DNA of 64,000 nt, taken from NCBI RefSeq assembly GCF_023715485.1, contig NZ_JAMBOF010000006.1, positions 186,001 through 250,000 on the forward strand. Reading direction: 5' to 3'. The position numbers and the translations under genes are program-made. This document shows, one piece after another, positions 8,431 through 16,760 of this stretch (its first letter is position 1; every line of letters begins with the position of its first letter). The notes beneath the pieces were generated by a model. It had not been told where the DNA came from and searched no databases. It worked only from the letters and a program-made list of their open reading frames with translations. Origin of the DNA: Mesobacillus subterraneus (GTDB taxonomy: Bacteria > Bacillota > Bacilli > Bacillales > Cytobacillaceae).

Positions 8431-8693
8431 TATTTTTAGGCTCTGTTAAACAAGGCTGTTGATTTTCGTTCCAGGCGCTTCGCTTTCCGCGGGGCTGGCG
8501 CTGAGCCTCCTCGTCGCTTCGCTCCTGCGGGGTCTCACCTGACCAGCTAAGCCCGCAGGACATTGATTGAGCTTCCTCGAACCTGCCCACGCACGATGGA
8601 AATGCGTTAGCATTTTCGGAGGAGTCTTCGCGCCTTCCACTACAATCAACAGGTATTAAAAACAGCAATGGGATTTAACAGAGCCTATTTTTA
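8431..8693. mobile_element. 247-bp miniature element, copy B, with 8-bp target duplication
   Basis: The element spans 8439-8685. Perfect terminal inverted repeats GGCTCTGTTAAA and TTTAACAGAGCC are flanked by perfect 8-bp direct repeats TATTTTTA at 8431-8438 and 8686-8693. A second inner pair (CTGTTGATT on both sides) lies about 15-40 bases in. The GC-rich interior has no gene. GG-initial ends and 8-bp duplications are known for IS6- and ISL3-family elements; which transposase moved it is not determined. Confidence 0.92.
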
Positions 8694-8852
8694 ATAGAAA
8701 ACTGTGTTAAATTATACAATTGCGCTCCGGTCACTCGCTTTCCGCGAGGATTCCGATGATCACCTGTTAACCGAAAGATGGCAACAAATGCTAAACAGCT
8801 TTTTATCATATACAATTCATATAGAAAAAAGGGAATGGGGGACGCATTTAGC

Positions 8853-9563
8853 TTGAAAAAAACTGCTATTGTTATCTTTTTTATTTTGTTATTTGCAGGA
8901 GGTTTTTACGTTTACCATCAGGAACAAAAGGAAAGGTATAACGGGATGACCTTCATACCCGAACACTCAGAAGATGTTCCCCTCTATAAAGGCTTAAAGC
9001 CTAAAAGTACGGAATACACCATTGACGGCGATTCTTGGCAGGATATACTGAGTTTTTATAAAAGAGTGCTCCCTGAGCATGGATGGAAAGAGATCTATGT
9101 TCAATCTTCTCCTGATTCTACGGAGGATGGTGCCGGTTTCATGTCTGCCTGGCAAAAAGAAGGGCAGGAATGGGAATTAACAATTAATGCATCGTATTTT
9201 CACAGTAACAATCAAACCGAGGTTGTTTTTGATAAGAGAGAAAAAATATCGGCGACAAACTGGATTGAGAACGAACCTGTAGAAATCTGTATCAATGAAC
9301 AGCCTGATCGAAGTGATGATTGTTTTAAAATGACAGATAAACCAACAATAAGCAAGATTGTTGAACTTGTAAATGGCGCAAGTGACTGGAATAGAGAACG
9401 TACTCTTTATAGTGGAATAAGTACGATTGATTTTGGATCAGTAAGTGTAGAAGTTTATTATGAAATGGATAAAGGAATCTATTTCGTTTCCGAAAAAGGT
9501 ACGAAATGGATGAAACCTGAACAAGAGTTTTTTGAGTTATCAAGAATATCAAAGGAATATTAA
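8853..9563 (+). CDS. Membrane-anchored protein of unknown function
   Basis: 236 residues from the preferred start, a TTG at 8853 with GGGGGA about 10 bases upstream; an in-frame ATG at 8835 has no proper site. A single N-terminal hydrophobic helix (KKTAIVIFFILLFAGGFYV) should anchor the protein with the rest outside. The extracellular part has a beta-alpha domain with SWQDILSFYKRVLPEHGWKE and AWQKEGQEWELTINAS near residues 50-120, and a second Cys-containing domain (ICINEQPDRSDDCFKM). I recognise no family. It stands alone, just downstream of the miniature elements. Confidence 0.65.
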   Translation: MKKTAIVIFFILLFAGGFYVYHQEQKERYNGMTFIPEHSEDVPLYKGLKPKSTEYTIDGDSWQDILSFYKRVLPEHGWKEIYVQSSPDSTEDGAGFMSAWQKEGQEWELTINASYFHSNNQTEVVFDKREKISATNWIENEPVEICINEQPDRSDDCFKMTDKPTISKIVELVNGASDWNRERTLYSGISTIDFGSVSVEVYYEMDKGIYFVSEKGTKWMKPEQEFFELSRISKEY

Positions 9564-9806
9564 ATAGAGTGGTAGGTGAAGGAGCATTTACTGAAGCACA
9601 AATCCTATTGCGATTCCTTTCACAAAGCTAAAATGAGGATTATCTACCTAGGACAACCAGAGTGTTTTTCATAGAGAGTCTTTAATCCTGCACCTTGAGA
9701 CAAGATATTTCTTCTGTAAAAGTGTATTCTAGTATTAAAACGGTATTACTACGGAAAATCTGATTAAACTAGAATGATTTTAGAGAAGAAAAGGGAAGTG
9801 ACCTCG

Positions 9807-10631
9807 GTGAACTCAATTTCAGCGGTAGCAAATGATCTTCAGAAAAATTCCGAATCGATCGCGAACGAAATAGTCGAAAAAATAATTGAAAAAATCGGGA
9901 TGGAAATACCACAGCCTGAAATAGACCAGGCAGTTGTTGTTTATACAGAGTACTTAGGATACTTAGGTGACGCTATCAAAAGTTTTGATGAAACAACTCC
10001 TGATGCCTTGCTGGAATGGAGCAGGGCGAACGGGGAACGGGAAGCGGCAAAAGGAGGCAGGGTCTCGGATATTATTCTCCGCTATCCTCCGACGAGGCTT
10101 GTATTTATAGATAAAATGGCTGACATCTGTATAGAGCACAAGCTAAAAATAGAGGATTTGCTCTGGATCAATAAACGAATCAACAATATGCTCGACATCA
10201 GCATAAATGAAACTGTTTTTGCATTTGAAAGACAGAATGCCAAGCTGATGAAGGAAGTCCAAGATGAAGTGGATAATTTGTCGGCACCAGTAGTCCCAGT
10301 TCAGGAAAATGTTGCAGTACTGCCTCTGGTGGGAAAAATGGATCATGACAGAGCCACATTGATCATGGAACGCGCTGTCCCATTAGTAGCTAAACAGAAA
10401 ATCCAATGCCTGATCATTGATTTCTCGGGAATAGTAACTATTGACGCCACGATTGCCAAGCATATTTTTGATATACACAATGTATTGAGATTGTTGGGCG
10501 TGGATTCGATTGCTACTGGCATGAGGCCTGAACTGGCTCAGGCAGCAGTAGAGGGTGGAGTAGATTTCTCCAGCATTAACACGTTCTCAACAGTAAAACA
10601 GGCAATTGAAAGTATTAATAATAATTTTTAA
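9807..10631 (+). CDS. rsbRD: RsbR-family stressosome protein, RsbRD-like (STAS domain)
   Basis: 274 residues from a GTG at 9807, which has AAGGGAAG about 10 bases upstream; an ATG at 9774 lacks a site. The N-terminal half is an all-helical RsbRD_N-type domain with VVYTEYLGYLGDAI and LLEWSRANGEREAAKGG. The C-terminal STAS domain runs VAVLPLVGKMDHDRA to the end, with the phosphorylatable-loop region DFSGIVTIDATIAKHI. In B. subtilis, RsbR paralogues with RsbS and RsbT build the stressosome upstream of sigma-B. No RsbS or RsbT lies next to it here, as also holds for B. subtilis rsbRD (yqhA). Confidence 0.85.
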   Translation: MNSISAVANDLQKNSESIANEIVEKIIEKIGMEIPQPEIDQAVVVYTEYLGYLGDAIKSFDETTPDALLEWSRANGEREAAKGGRVSDIILRYPPTRLVFIDKMADICIEHKLKIEDLLWINKRINNMLDISINETVFAFERQNAKLMKEVQDEVDNLSAPVVPVQENVAVLPLVGKMDHDRATLIMERAVPLVAKQKIQCLIIDFSGIVTIDATIAKHIFDIHNVLRLLGVDSIATGMRPELAQAAVEGGVDFSSINTFSTVKQAIESINNNF

Positions 10632-10650
10632 GAAGAGAAGGAGGTACGTT

Positions 10651-11397
10651 TTGGATCATAGCAGACCAGAAATCAAACTAATTGCGCTCGATATGGATGG
10701 GACACTCTTAAATGAGCATCATGAAGTGTCTGATGAAAACAGGGAAGCCATCAAGGAGGCCGAGAAAAAAGGCGTCCATGTTGTATTAAGTACAGGTCGC
10801 AGCCTGAAAACAGCGAGAGATTATGTCATTTCGCTTCAACTATCTTCTTATCTTGTCACTGTAAATGGGAGTGAAATATGGGGCCCTAACGGCGAGTTGG
10901 TCGACAGAAATCTTGTATCGTCAGAGGAAATTCAATGGATGTATGATTTATCCGTAAAACACAAGGCCAAATTCTGGGCTATCAGCAGCGAGGAAAATTG
11001 GAACAATAATATGCCTGAGGATATCCTTTCATTAGAATGGCTGAAGTTCGGCTTCCATATTGAAGAGGACGAAATACGGGATAAAGTGCTAAACGAGTTA
11101 AAGGATAAGGGAATATTTGAAATCAGCAATTCAAGCCTTAAAAATATTGAAGTCAACGCTATGGGAATCAATAAAGCCAGGGGCTTGGAAAAGGTTTGCA
11201 GCCTGCTTGGAATTACTTTGGACAATGTGATGGCTGTAGGAGATAGCTTGAACGATATAGCTATGATTACCGAGGCCGGGCTCGGGGTTGCAATGGGAAA
11301 TGCACAAGAACTCGTCAAGGAAGCCGCTGACGACATCACCGGAAAAAATACCGAGAGCGGTGTCGCCCAGGCTATCAGGAAATGGGTTCTCTCATAA
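10651..11397 (+). CDS. Cof-type HAD-IIB phosphatase
   Basis: 248 residues from a TTG at 10651 with AGGAGG 6 bases upstream. HAD motif I is LDMDGTLL (nucleophile Asp14, Asp16), motif II is VVLSTGR, motif III includes NAMGINKARGLE, and motif IV is AVGDSLNDIAMI. The C2b cap between motifs II and III places it in the Cof/YkrA/YwpJ group, which hydrolyses sugar phosphates, nucleotides or flavin mononucleotide. The gene starts 19 bases after rsbRD, so the two may be cotranscribed. A terminator follows. Confidence 0.9.
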   Translation: MDHSRPEIKLIALDMDGTLLNEHHEVSDENREAIKEAEKKGVHVVLSTGRSLKTARDYVISLQLSSYLVTVNGSEIWGPNGELVDRNLVSSEEIQWMYDLSVKHKAKFWAISSEENWNNNMPEDILSLEWLKFGFHIEEDEIRDKVLNELKDKGIFEISNSSLKNIEVNAMGINKARGLEKVCSLLGITLDNVMAVGDSLNDIAMITEAGLGVAMGNAQELVKEAADDITGKNTESGVAQAIRKWVLS

Positions 11398-11401
11398 TCT
11401 C

Positions 11402-11435
11402 AAGGAAGCAGATTCAAACTGCTTCCTCATTTTAT
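11402..11435 (+). terminator. Rho-independent terminator
   Basis: AGGAAGCAG, loop ATTCAAA, CTGCTTCCT, followed by a T-rich tract. Confidence 0.8.
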
Positions 11436-11491
11436 TTATGATTTAGGTTTTCAGGAAACGAATTCCTGTTCATTAAACTAATATTCTTAAC

Positions 11492-13174
11492 TTATCCTAA
11501 TGTCCGACTGCCTTCACCGTGATGCAAAACCGTTGTCTTAAAACCCTTAGCATGAATATCTGCAAGCCTGGCATTTTTTACTGCTACGTCTACAGCTGCT
11601 CCGCCATTAACTGCCTCCGCATACATATTCTCAACTGCAACATTTTCTATCTCTTTGCCAATATGAATTGCTTTTGGAGCTGAATGCCTCACAGTTATAT
11701 TGCGGATTTTGACATTGTCCGCATGGTTGCTGCCACCAAACACTTTTAGATCATTGCCGGCACTTGTAAAACCACTGACATGAACATTCTTTAAAATAAC
11801 ATTCCTTGAACGATATTGAATCGCAATAACAGGCTCGCCTCCATAATCGTAAGACGGATCACCAATAACGGTAAAATGATTCACAGCGACATTTTTATAA
11901 GCTGAAACGACCATCGCACGAGGCGATGAATTGGCATATAAATCTGTATGGATCGGGTTGACTGAAACTAAATTGGCTGCTCTGATATTAATTGCCGTTT
12001 TGGATTCCGGATCATTTTCTTTGTGATGGCCAATATGCCTGAAATTATAGGAACGGTTATCATTTACTGAAATATGGCCAATGATGACAATATTATTAGC
12101 GGCAGATGATGTATGGTGGGCTTTGATTTCTACTCCCCCAAAACATCTTGCAGACGAATTATTCAAAAGCCATACATTGCGGGAACCATCATCAATTTCA
12201 ATTCCATTGGAATTTGAAAATCCTTTTTTATGCGCTCTGCCGCTCGGGTCGCTCATATGGCAATTCGAGATGAAGATATTGTCACTATGGTGGGTGGTGA
12301 TGCCATCATCTCCAAAACCATAACCAGAAAGCTTGTCCATCCAGATAAATTCACTCCCTCCCCGCGCACGATAACCATCGCCATAATAATTATAGAGAGG
12401 AGATGAAATATCGAAGCAATGCAAACCTGGATTAACACCTTCCACATCCTTAACCCATCCATATTTCACGTTGGCATACAACAGGCAGCTAGAATGATTC
12501 CCCCATGTACTTGTCTTATCAACGTTTCCAAGACGTTCAACATTCCAGTCAAGCGTCATTCCTTTTACATATATATTTCTGTTACCTGTCCGATGATTTC
12601 GATTTGTAACGAGCCTGTTGCCTTTCGGTGCTAAATTATGGAGCTTAATGATTGTTTTTCCTTTTCCGGCACCTGCTAGTATAGTCCAGGAAGGGAGTTT
12701 GATTCCTTTAGTAACAAAAACACCTTCCGGAATATACACCTTCACTCGTCCATTGCCAAGGGCGATTCTGAAAGCTTCAGTACAATCAGTAATACCATCG
12801 CCAACAGCACCATAATCCTCGATGTGAACCTCGCGATCTATTTCTTTCACTAAGCGATTGTATTCTTCATTTAACAATTCCATCCATTCGGGATATACAT
12901 TCCCGTTCTGGTCGGCTATTGTTTCATAGTGTTCAGCTTCATCAAACGCAGATTTCGTCTGGACTATCTTTCTTAATGTAGCCCTGAAATTTGTTAACCA
13001 AGAATATATAGCTGTAGTTTTTCTTGCTATAAAAGGAGAGTAGTCCTTGCTAGCTTCTAGAAATAATGCATTTGTGTCCTTTACTAATTCTTCTATATCT
13101 AAACTTTTTCCAGTAATATCAAAGATAATTTGGGAATTCTTTTTAGGATCATGATTTCTATCCAAATGGATCAT
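11492..13174 (-). CDS. Right-handed beta-helix protein, pectate-lyase-3/GH55-like
   Basis: 560 residues. The first 110 residues are helical (DIEELVKDTNALFLEASKDYS and on). The pectate-lyase-superfamily entry motif IEDYGAVGDGITDCTEAF follows at about 118-135, then a long repetitive parallel beta-helix with many NxxIxN-type turns to residue 555. No signal peptide, anchor or cell-wall motif is visible, so it looks cytoplasmic or, in a spore former, mother-cell or spore located; that is inference. Candidate acids and histidines (KGFSNSNGIEIDDGS, FGDDGITTHHSDN) fit a polysaccharide-binding or cleaving site. ATG at 13174 with AAGGTGG upstream. Substrate unknown. Confidence 0.7.
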   Translation of the reverse strand: MIHLDRNHDPKKNSQIIFDITGKSLDIEELVKDTNALFLEASKDYSPFIARKTTAIYSWLTNFRATLRKIVQTKSAFDEAEHYETIADQNGNVYPEWMELLNEEYNRLVKEIDREVHIEDYGAVGDGITDCTEAFRIALGNGRVKVYIPEGVFVTKGIKLPSWTILAGAGKGKTIIKLHNLAPKGNRLVTNRNHRTGNRNIYVKGMTLDWNVERLGNVDKTSTWGNHSSCLLYANVKYGWVKDVEGVNPGLHCFDISSPLYNYYGDGYRARGGSEFIWMDKLSGYGFGDDGITTHHSDNIFISNCHMSDPSGRAHKKGFSNSNGIEIDDGSRNVWLLNNSSARCFGGVEIKAHHTSSAANNIVIIGHISVNDNRSYNFRHIGHHKENDPESKTAINIRAANLVSVNPIHTDLYANSSPRAMVVSAYKNVAVNHFTVIGDPSYDYGGEPVIAIQYRSRNVILKNVHVSGFTSAGNDLKVFGGSNHADNVKIRNITVRHSAPKAIHIGKEIENVAVENMYAEAVNGGAAVDVAVKNARLADIHAKGFKTTVLHHGEGSRTLG

Positions 13175-13404
13175 ATTTATCCCACCTTTTTAAAAATGCT
13201 GCTTGAATATTATTTCCCGCTCTGGGGGATGATAACCATTTTTCGGGCCAATTTGAATAAAGCATGCTGGGTAGCTAAAAAAGCTGTCTACGCGGTTTCA
13301 TTTAAAGTTTCCTTCAATATCAGTTATGATGATATTGGTTTCAATTACCTCTTAAAGGTAATTATAGACTAGAATGATTCTCTTGAGAGAGTAGGGTGTT
13401 TTAA

Positions 13405-14487
13405 ATGATTACACTAGGTCCGCGTGTCTTAAAAACCGGACTCGCCGTGGTGCTTGCCCTTTACATAACGAAGTGGCTTGGATTGAATCCTCCCGTTTTT
13501 GCAGCGATAGCAGCTACATTTACAATCCAGCCGTCGATTTACCGTTCCTGGAAACAAGTGCTGGAGCAGTTTCAGGCGAATACTCTTGGAGCAATCATTG
13601 CAGTAAGTTCCATTTACCTTTTTGGGAACAACCCCATTGTCATCGGCCTTGTCATGGTCATAGTCATTATCGTAAGTTTGAAACTTAAAATGGAAGGTTC
13701 GATTTCATTAACATTAATTACCGTTTTGATAATGATGAGTTCGCATGAATTCGAGGGAATTGTTGCAGCAGGAAATAAATTTTTAATCGTCCTTGTTGGC
13801 ATGGGATCAGCCTTTTTCATAAATCTTGTCATTTCGCCGCCAAATTTCAATAAAAATTTCATCGAAAAAATGAACTCCAGCTTCAGGAATATGTCATTGC
13901 TGATCAGGACAGCAATTTCAAATGAATTGACGGAAAAAACATTCCAGGATCAATGGAGCGATCTTAAGAAAGACGTTTCTAAATTAGAGGAGCTTTATAA
14001 AATCCTCGACGAAGAACGGGAAAAAATTTCAAAGCTGAAGCCGCTTGACGTGAGGGAAATAGTTGTTTTCAAACAAATGCTTTCCTGCCTGCAGCAGGGC
14101 TTAAAGCTGCTGGATATCATTGAAGATCACTTTTTCCAAAGCCGGCCAGACGAGCAGGAAACCAAGGAATTCGATCAACAGCTTGAGGAATTGATCAACT
14201 ATCATGAAATGATCCTGCTTAAATATGCTGGGAAAATCAAAGAAATAGACAACGAGGATTTAATTGGAGAGAGTGCCCATTTCCTCGAATCAATCATTAA
14301 TGATATTACCTTCGAACGGGAACATAAGCTGCGCATAATCATCATCGGCTCAGGAATTTATGATTACGCACTACAGCTCGAAAGGCTGGATGAATTAATC
14401 GATCAGTACCAAAAGAAAAAGCAGCCCATTCAAAAAGCACAATTAAAGGATATTTTAAAAAATCCTAAGTCATTTCTAAAAAGATGA
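13405..14487 (+). CDS. Aromatic acid exporter (ArAE_1/FUSC-like) family protein
   Basis: 360 residues. Six helices fill the first 150 residues (KTGLAVVLALYITKWLGLNPPVFAAIAATFTIQPS at the start, as in B. subtilis YqjA-type proteins). A long cytoplasmic helical domain of about 200 residues with coiled-coil character (LKKDVSKLEELYKILDEERE) follows. This is the ArAE_1/ArAE_1_C layout; related proteins export aromatic acids or act in envelope homeostasis. Start at the ATG at 13405 with GGGTG about 6 bases upstream. Single gene with its own terminator. Confidence 0.8.
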   Translation: MITLGPRVLKTGLAVVLALYITKWLGLNPPVFAAIAATFTIQPSIYRSWKQVLEQFQANTLGAIIAVSSIYLFGNNPIVIGLVMVIVIIVSLKLKMEGSISLTLITVLIMMSSHEFEGIVAAGNKFLIVLVGMGSAFFINLVISPPNFNKNFIEKMNSSFRNMSLLIRTAISNELTEKTFQDQWSDLKKDVSKLEELYKILDEEREKISKLKPLDVREIVVFKQMLSCLQQGLKLLDIIEDHFFQSRPDEQETKEFDQQLEELINYHEMILLKYAGKIKEIDNEDLIGESAHFLESIINDITFEREHKLRIIIIGSGIYDYALQLERLDELIDQYQKKKQPIQKAQLKDILKNPKSFLKR

Positions 14488-14492
14488 AATGG

Positions 14493-14518
14493 AGAAGGCC
14501 GGTACTGGCCTTCTTTTT
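14493..14518 (+). terminator. Rho-independent terminator
   Basis: AGAAGGCC, loop GGTACT, GGCCTTCT then T-run. Confidence 0.85.
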
Positions 14519-14815
14519 CATGTTTAGAAGAACGGAGAGCAAAAGGGTTAAGAAAGTCAATTTATTTTCAGTACTCACAGGCGCCAATCTTTTTGGTTAA
14601 GAACCAGAAAAATTTAATTAGACTAAACAACATCAACATCTTTTAAACTTTCATTTGCATTTATCTGTAAGTTTTGTAAAATTATATAGAATATTGTCAA
14701 AAGGAAGGTTTCTAACTGGCAAAATAAGGTCTAAGAACCTATAAAACTCTTCTATGCCAATTTATTAATTTTCTTTATAATCATCTTAATTGTGCCTAAG
14801 GAGACCGGAAACCAA
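14519..14815. other. Leader and promoter region of the M48 gene
   Basis: About 300 AT-rich bases without a gene. TTGTAAAATTATATAGAAT near 14672-14690 could hold a -10 element, but no complete promoter can be assigned with confidence. Confidence 0.4.
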
Positions 14816-16201
14816 ATGACAGAACAAACATTAGCTCAGAAGGACCTTATTCATAAAAACGAGAATAAATACTTCTGGATCGTATTAAGTATAAGTATTG
14901 TGTCTTATATCCTTTTTGCTTTAAGCGTAGTTGGTATTTTGATTATTGCTGCGTTTTTAACTGTGTCACTATTGCTTCACGCTTTGATGATTGGACATAT
15001 ACGCCTTAATGGTGTGAAAATTGGAGCAAATCAATTTCCGCTGATCCATAATACAGTCGAAGATCTCTGCGCAAAAATGGAAATCAAGCAGATTCCTGAC
15101 ATTTACGTCATGCAGTCAGGAGGGGTACTAAACGCGTTTGCAACCCGTTTCTTTGGAAGGAACATGGTAGTAATTTACTCTGAAATTTTCGACCTTGTGG
15201 AACAGAATGCAGAAGATGAAGTCCATTTTGTACTTGCACATGAACTTGCCCATATCAAACGTAATCACTTAGGGAAGATGTTGTTCATTTTACCGTCTAT
15301 GTGGATACCAGGTATCGCGGAAATGTATTTGCGTGCTTGTGAGTACACATGTGACCGCTATGCAGCTTACTATACGGGGAATTACGCTGCTGCAAAAAAC
15401 AGTCTTACGATGCTGTCCATTGGCAAAACATTATATAGAAAAGTGAACAGGGCTGCATATCTTGACCAAATCAATAATGAAAAGGGATTCTTCGTCTGGT
15501 TAGCGGAAATTTTGTCCACACACCCGCCACTCCCTAAAAGAATTAACGAAATCAGCGCCTTTTTTGGTGAAGAGGACCAGGTTTTTATCAAGTATACCAA
15601 ATCAAAAGGACCGATTGTTTTTGCTGTAATTTCTCTCATGCTTATTGTTTTTGTATGGGCAGGAAGCTATTACGCTATAAATATCTTTAACTCCTCTTTC
15701 TTCGCAGAAGAGGAATACATGGATGAGGATGAAACAGAGGTTTCTCCATTAACAGAAGCCGTTCTCTCACGAAACATGAAGAAGGTTGAAAGCCTGATCA
15801 ATGATGGAGAAGAGATCCATACAGTCGATTATAATGGCTATACGCCTTTGGATTGGGCCATCAAGGATGGAAATGAACAAATGGTGAAGTTACTCATAGA
15901 TTTAAAAGCAGATCCAAACTTTGAGTCCGATTATGGAATGACTCCATACATGACGGCCGCTGAAACGGGAAATACCGCGATGATAAGAATGCTCCATAAG
16001 GCAGGCGGGAAACCAAACTACCAGGAAGCAAGCGCAGGATATACTGCGTTGACCTACTCTGTGTTCAGCGGAGAAATCGAAGCGGTGAAACTGCTTCTCG
16101 AGTTAGGTGCTGACCGCAATAAGAAAGACTATTCGGGTATGACTGCAAGAATGCACGCCCTGCAATCAGGCGAGCAGGAAATTGCAGATTTATTAAAATA
16201 A
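14816..16201 (+). CDS. M48 family metallopeptidase with C-terminal ankyrin repeats
   Basis: 461 residues from the ATG at 14816; GGAG lies about 12 bases upstream. Two helices (about 19-58) precede an M48/HtpX-type catalytic domain. The zinc site is HELAH at 142-146, and CEYTCDRYA near 175-183 supplies the third ligand Glu176. A further helix at about 264-284 and an acidic linker lead to at least four ankyrin repeats (for example NGYTPLDWAIKDGNEQMVKLLI and EIEAVKLLLELGADRNKKD). HtpX-type enzymes cleave misfolded membrane proteins; the ankyrin tail is presumably a substrate or partner binder. An RDD gene follows after 27 bases, so the two are likely one operon. Confidence 0.88.
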   Translation: MTEQTLAQKDLIHKNENKYFWIVLSISIVSYILFALSVVGILIIAAFLTVSLLLHALMIGHIRLNGVKIGANQFPLIHNTVEDLCAKMEIKQIPDIYVMQSGGVLNAFATRFFGRNMVVIYSEIFDLVEQNAEDEVHFVLAHELAHIKRNHLGKMLFILPSMWIPGIAEMYLRACEYTCDRYAAYYTGNYAAAKNSLTMLSIGKTLYRKVNRAAYLDQINNEKGFFVWLAEILSTHPPLPKRINEISAFFGEEDQVFIKYTKSKGPIVFAVISLMLIVFVWAGSYYAINIFNSSFFAEEEYMDEDETEVSPLTEAVLSRNMKKVESLINDGEEIHTVDYNGYTPLDWAIKDGNEQMVKLLIDLKADPNFESDYGMTPYMTAAETGNTAMIRMLHKAGGKPNYQEASAGYTALTYSVFSGEIEAVKLLLELGADRNKKDYSGMTARMHALQSGEQEIADLLK

Positions 16202-16227
16202 ATAAGAACAACCAGGAGGAAAAACGA

Positions 16228-16659
16228 ATGAACAGACCAGCAGGATTTTGGGTAAGACTTGGTGCAGCAATTTTAGATGGATTGATTATTGGGGTACCGT
16301 TAGCAATTATCAGTTACTTAGTAACAGGAAGTGCAGAGGATAATATTTTCACTTCTACACTTAATTTCTTATACACCCTTCTCGTACCTGTTGTTTGGGC
16401 AGGCTATACGGTGGGCAAGAAAATTGTGGGAGTCAGGATTGCAAAAGTCAACGGAGAGAAACTCGGTTTCGGAACGATGTTTATGCGTACGATAGTTGGT
16501 GGACTTGTATATCTTTTAACTTTAGGAATTGGTGTTATCGTCAGTGCATTCATGGTGGGTCTACGGCAGGATAAAAGGGCGATTCACGATTTTATCGCTG
16601 GAACATATGTGACATATGAAAAGCCAAATGAAGTAAGCTATGAACAAAAAGTGATGTAA
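16228..16659 (+). CDS. RDD family membrane protein
   Basis: 143 residues with three to four helices and the RDD domain: PAGFWVRLGAAILDGLIIGVP at the start, GKKIVGVRIAKVNGEKLG in the middle and RQDKRAIHDFIAGTYV near the end, carrying the conserved Arg-Asp pairs. Function of the family is poorly known (some members act in Na+/H+ antiport). AGGAGG lies 9 bases before the ATG. It closes the operon begun by the M48-ankyrin gene. Confidence 0.88.
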   Translation: MNRPAGFWVRLGAAILDGLIIGVPLAIISYLVTGSAEDNIFTSTLNFLYTLLVPVVWAGYTVGKKIVGVRIAKVNGEKLGFGTMFMRTIVGGLVYLLTLGIGVIVSAFMVGLRQDKRAIHDFIAGTYVTYEKPNEVSYEQKVM

Positions 16660-16666
16660 TGTTTTA

Positions 16667-16693
16667 GAACGCCTGGGAATCCCAGGCGTTTTT
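16667..16693 (+). terminator. Rho-independent terminator
   Basis: AACGCCTGGG, loop AAT, CCCAGGCGTT, then T residues. Confidence 0.9.
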
Positions 16694-16760
16694 ATATGGG
16701 AAAAATCGGTGATTCATTTCCTCTCGATATGATATATTCTAAATAGATTGGAGGATCCTA

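Larger units (their letters stand above)
8022..8852. other. Gene-free stretch filled by two miniature elements
   Basis: About 830 bases without a credible gene. Two near-identical 247-bp elements occupy 8101-8347 and 8439-8685. Minus-strand open frames inside them encode near-identical peptides because the DNA is repeated. Bases 8724-8770 hold a further short related scrap (CGCTTTCCGCGAGGATTCCG). Confidence 0.8.

Noticed and set aside
8037-8668. Minus-strand open frames of about 70 to 82 codons in the two miniature elements that encode near-identical peptides
   Set aside because: Similarity is explained by the repeated DNA; no ribosome binding sites, odd composition, and the frames run over element boundaries.
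8437-8687. TA dinucleotides at both ends of copy B, as for mariner/IS630 elements
   Set aside because: The 8-bp direct repeats outside the GGCTCTGTTAAA ends, found in both copies with different sequences, explain the flanks better.
10932-11339. Antisense frame of 135 codons over the HAD phosphatase
   Set aside because: The phosphatase has all four HAD motifs on the plus strand; the antisense frame has none.
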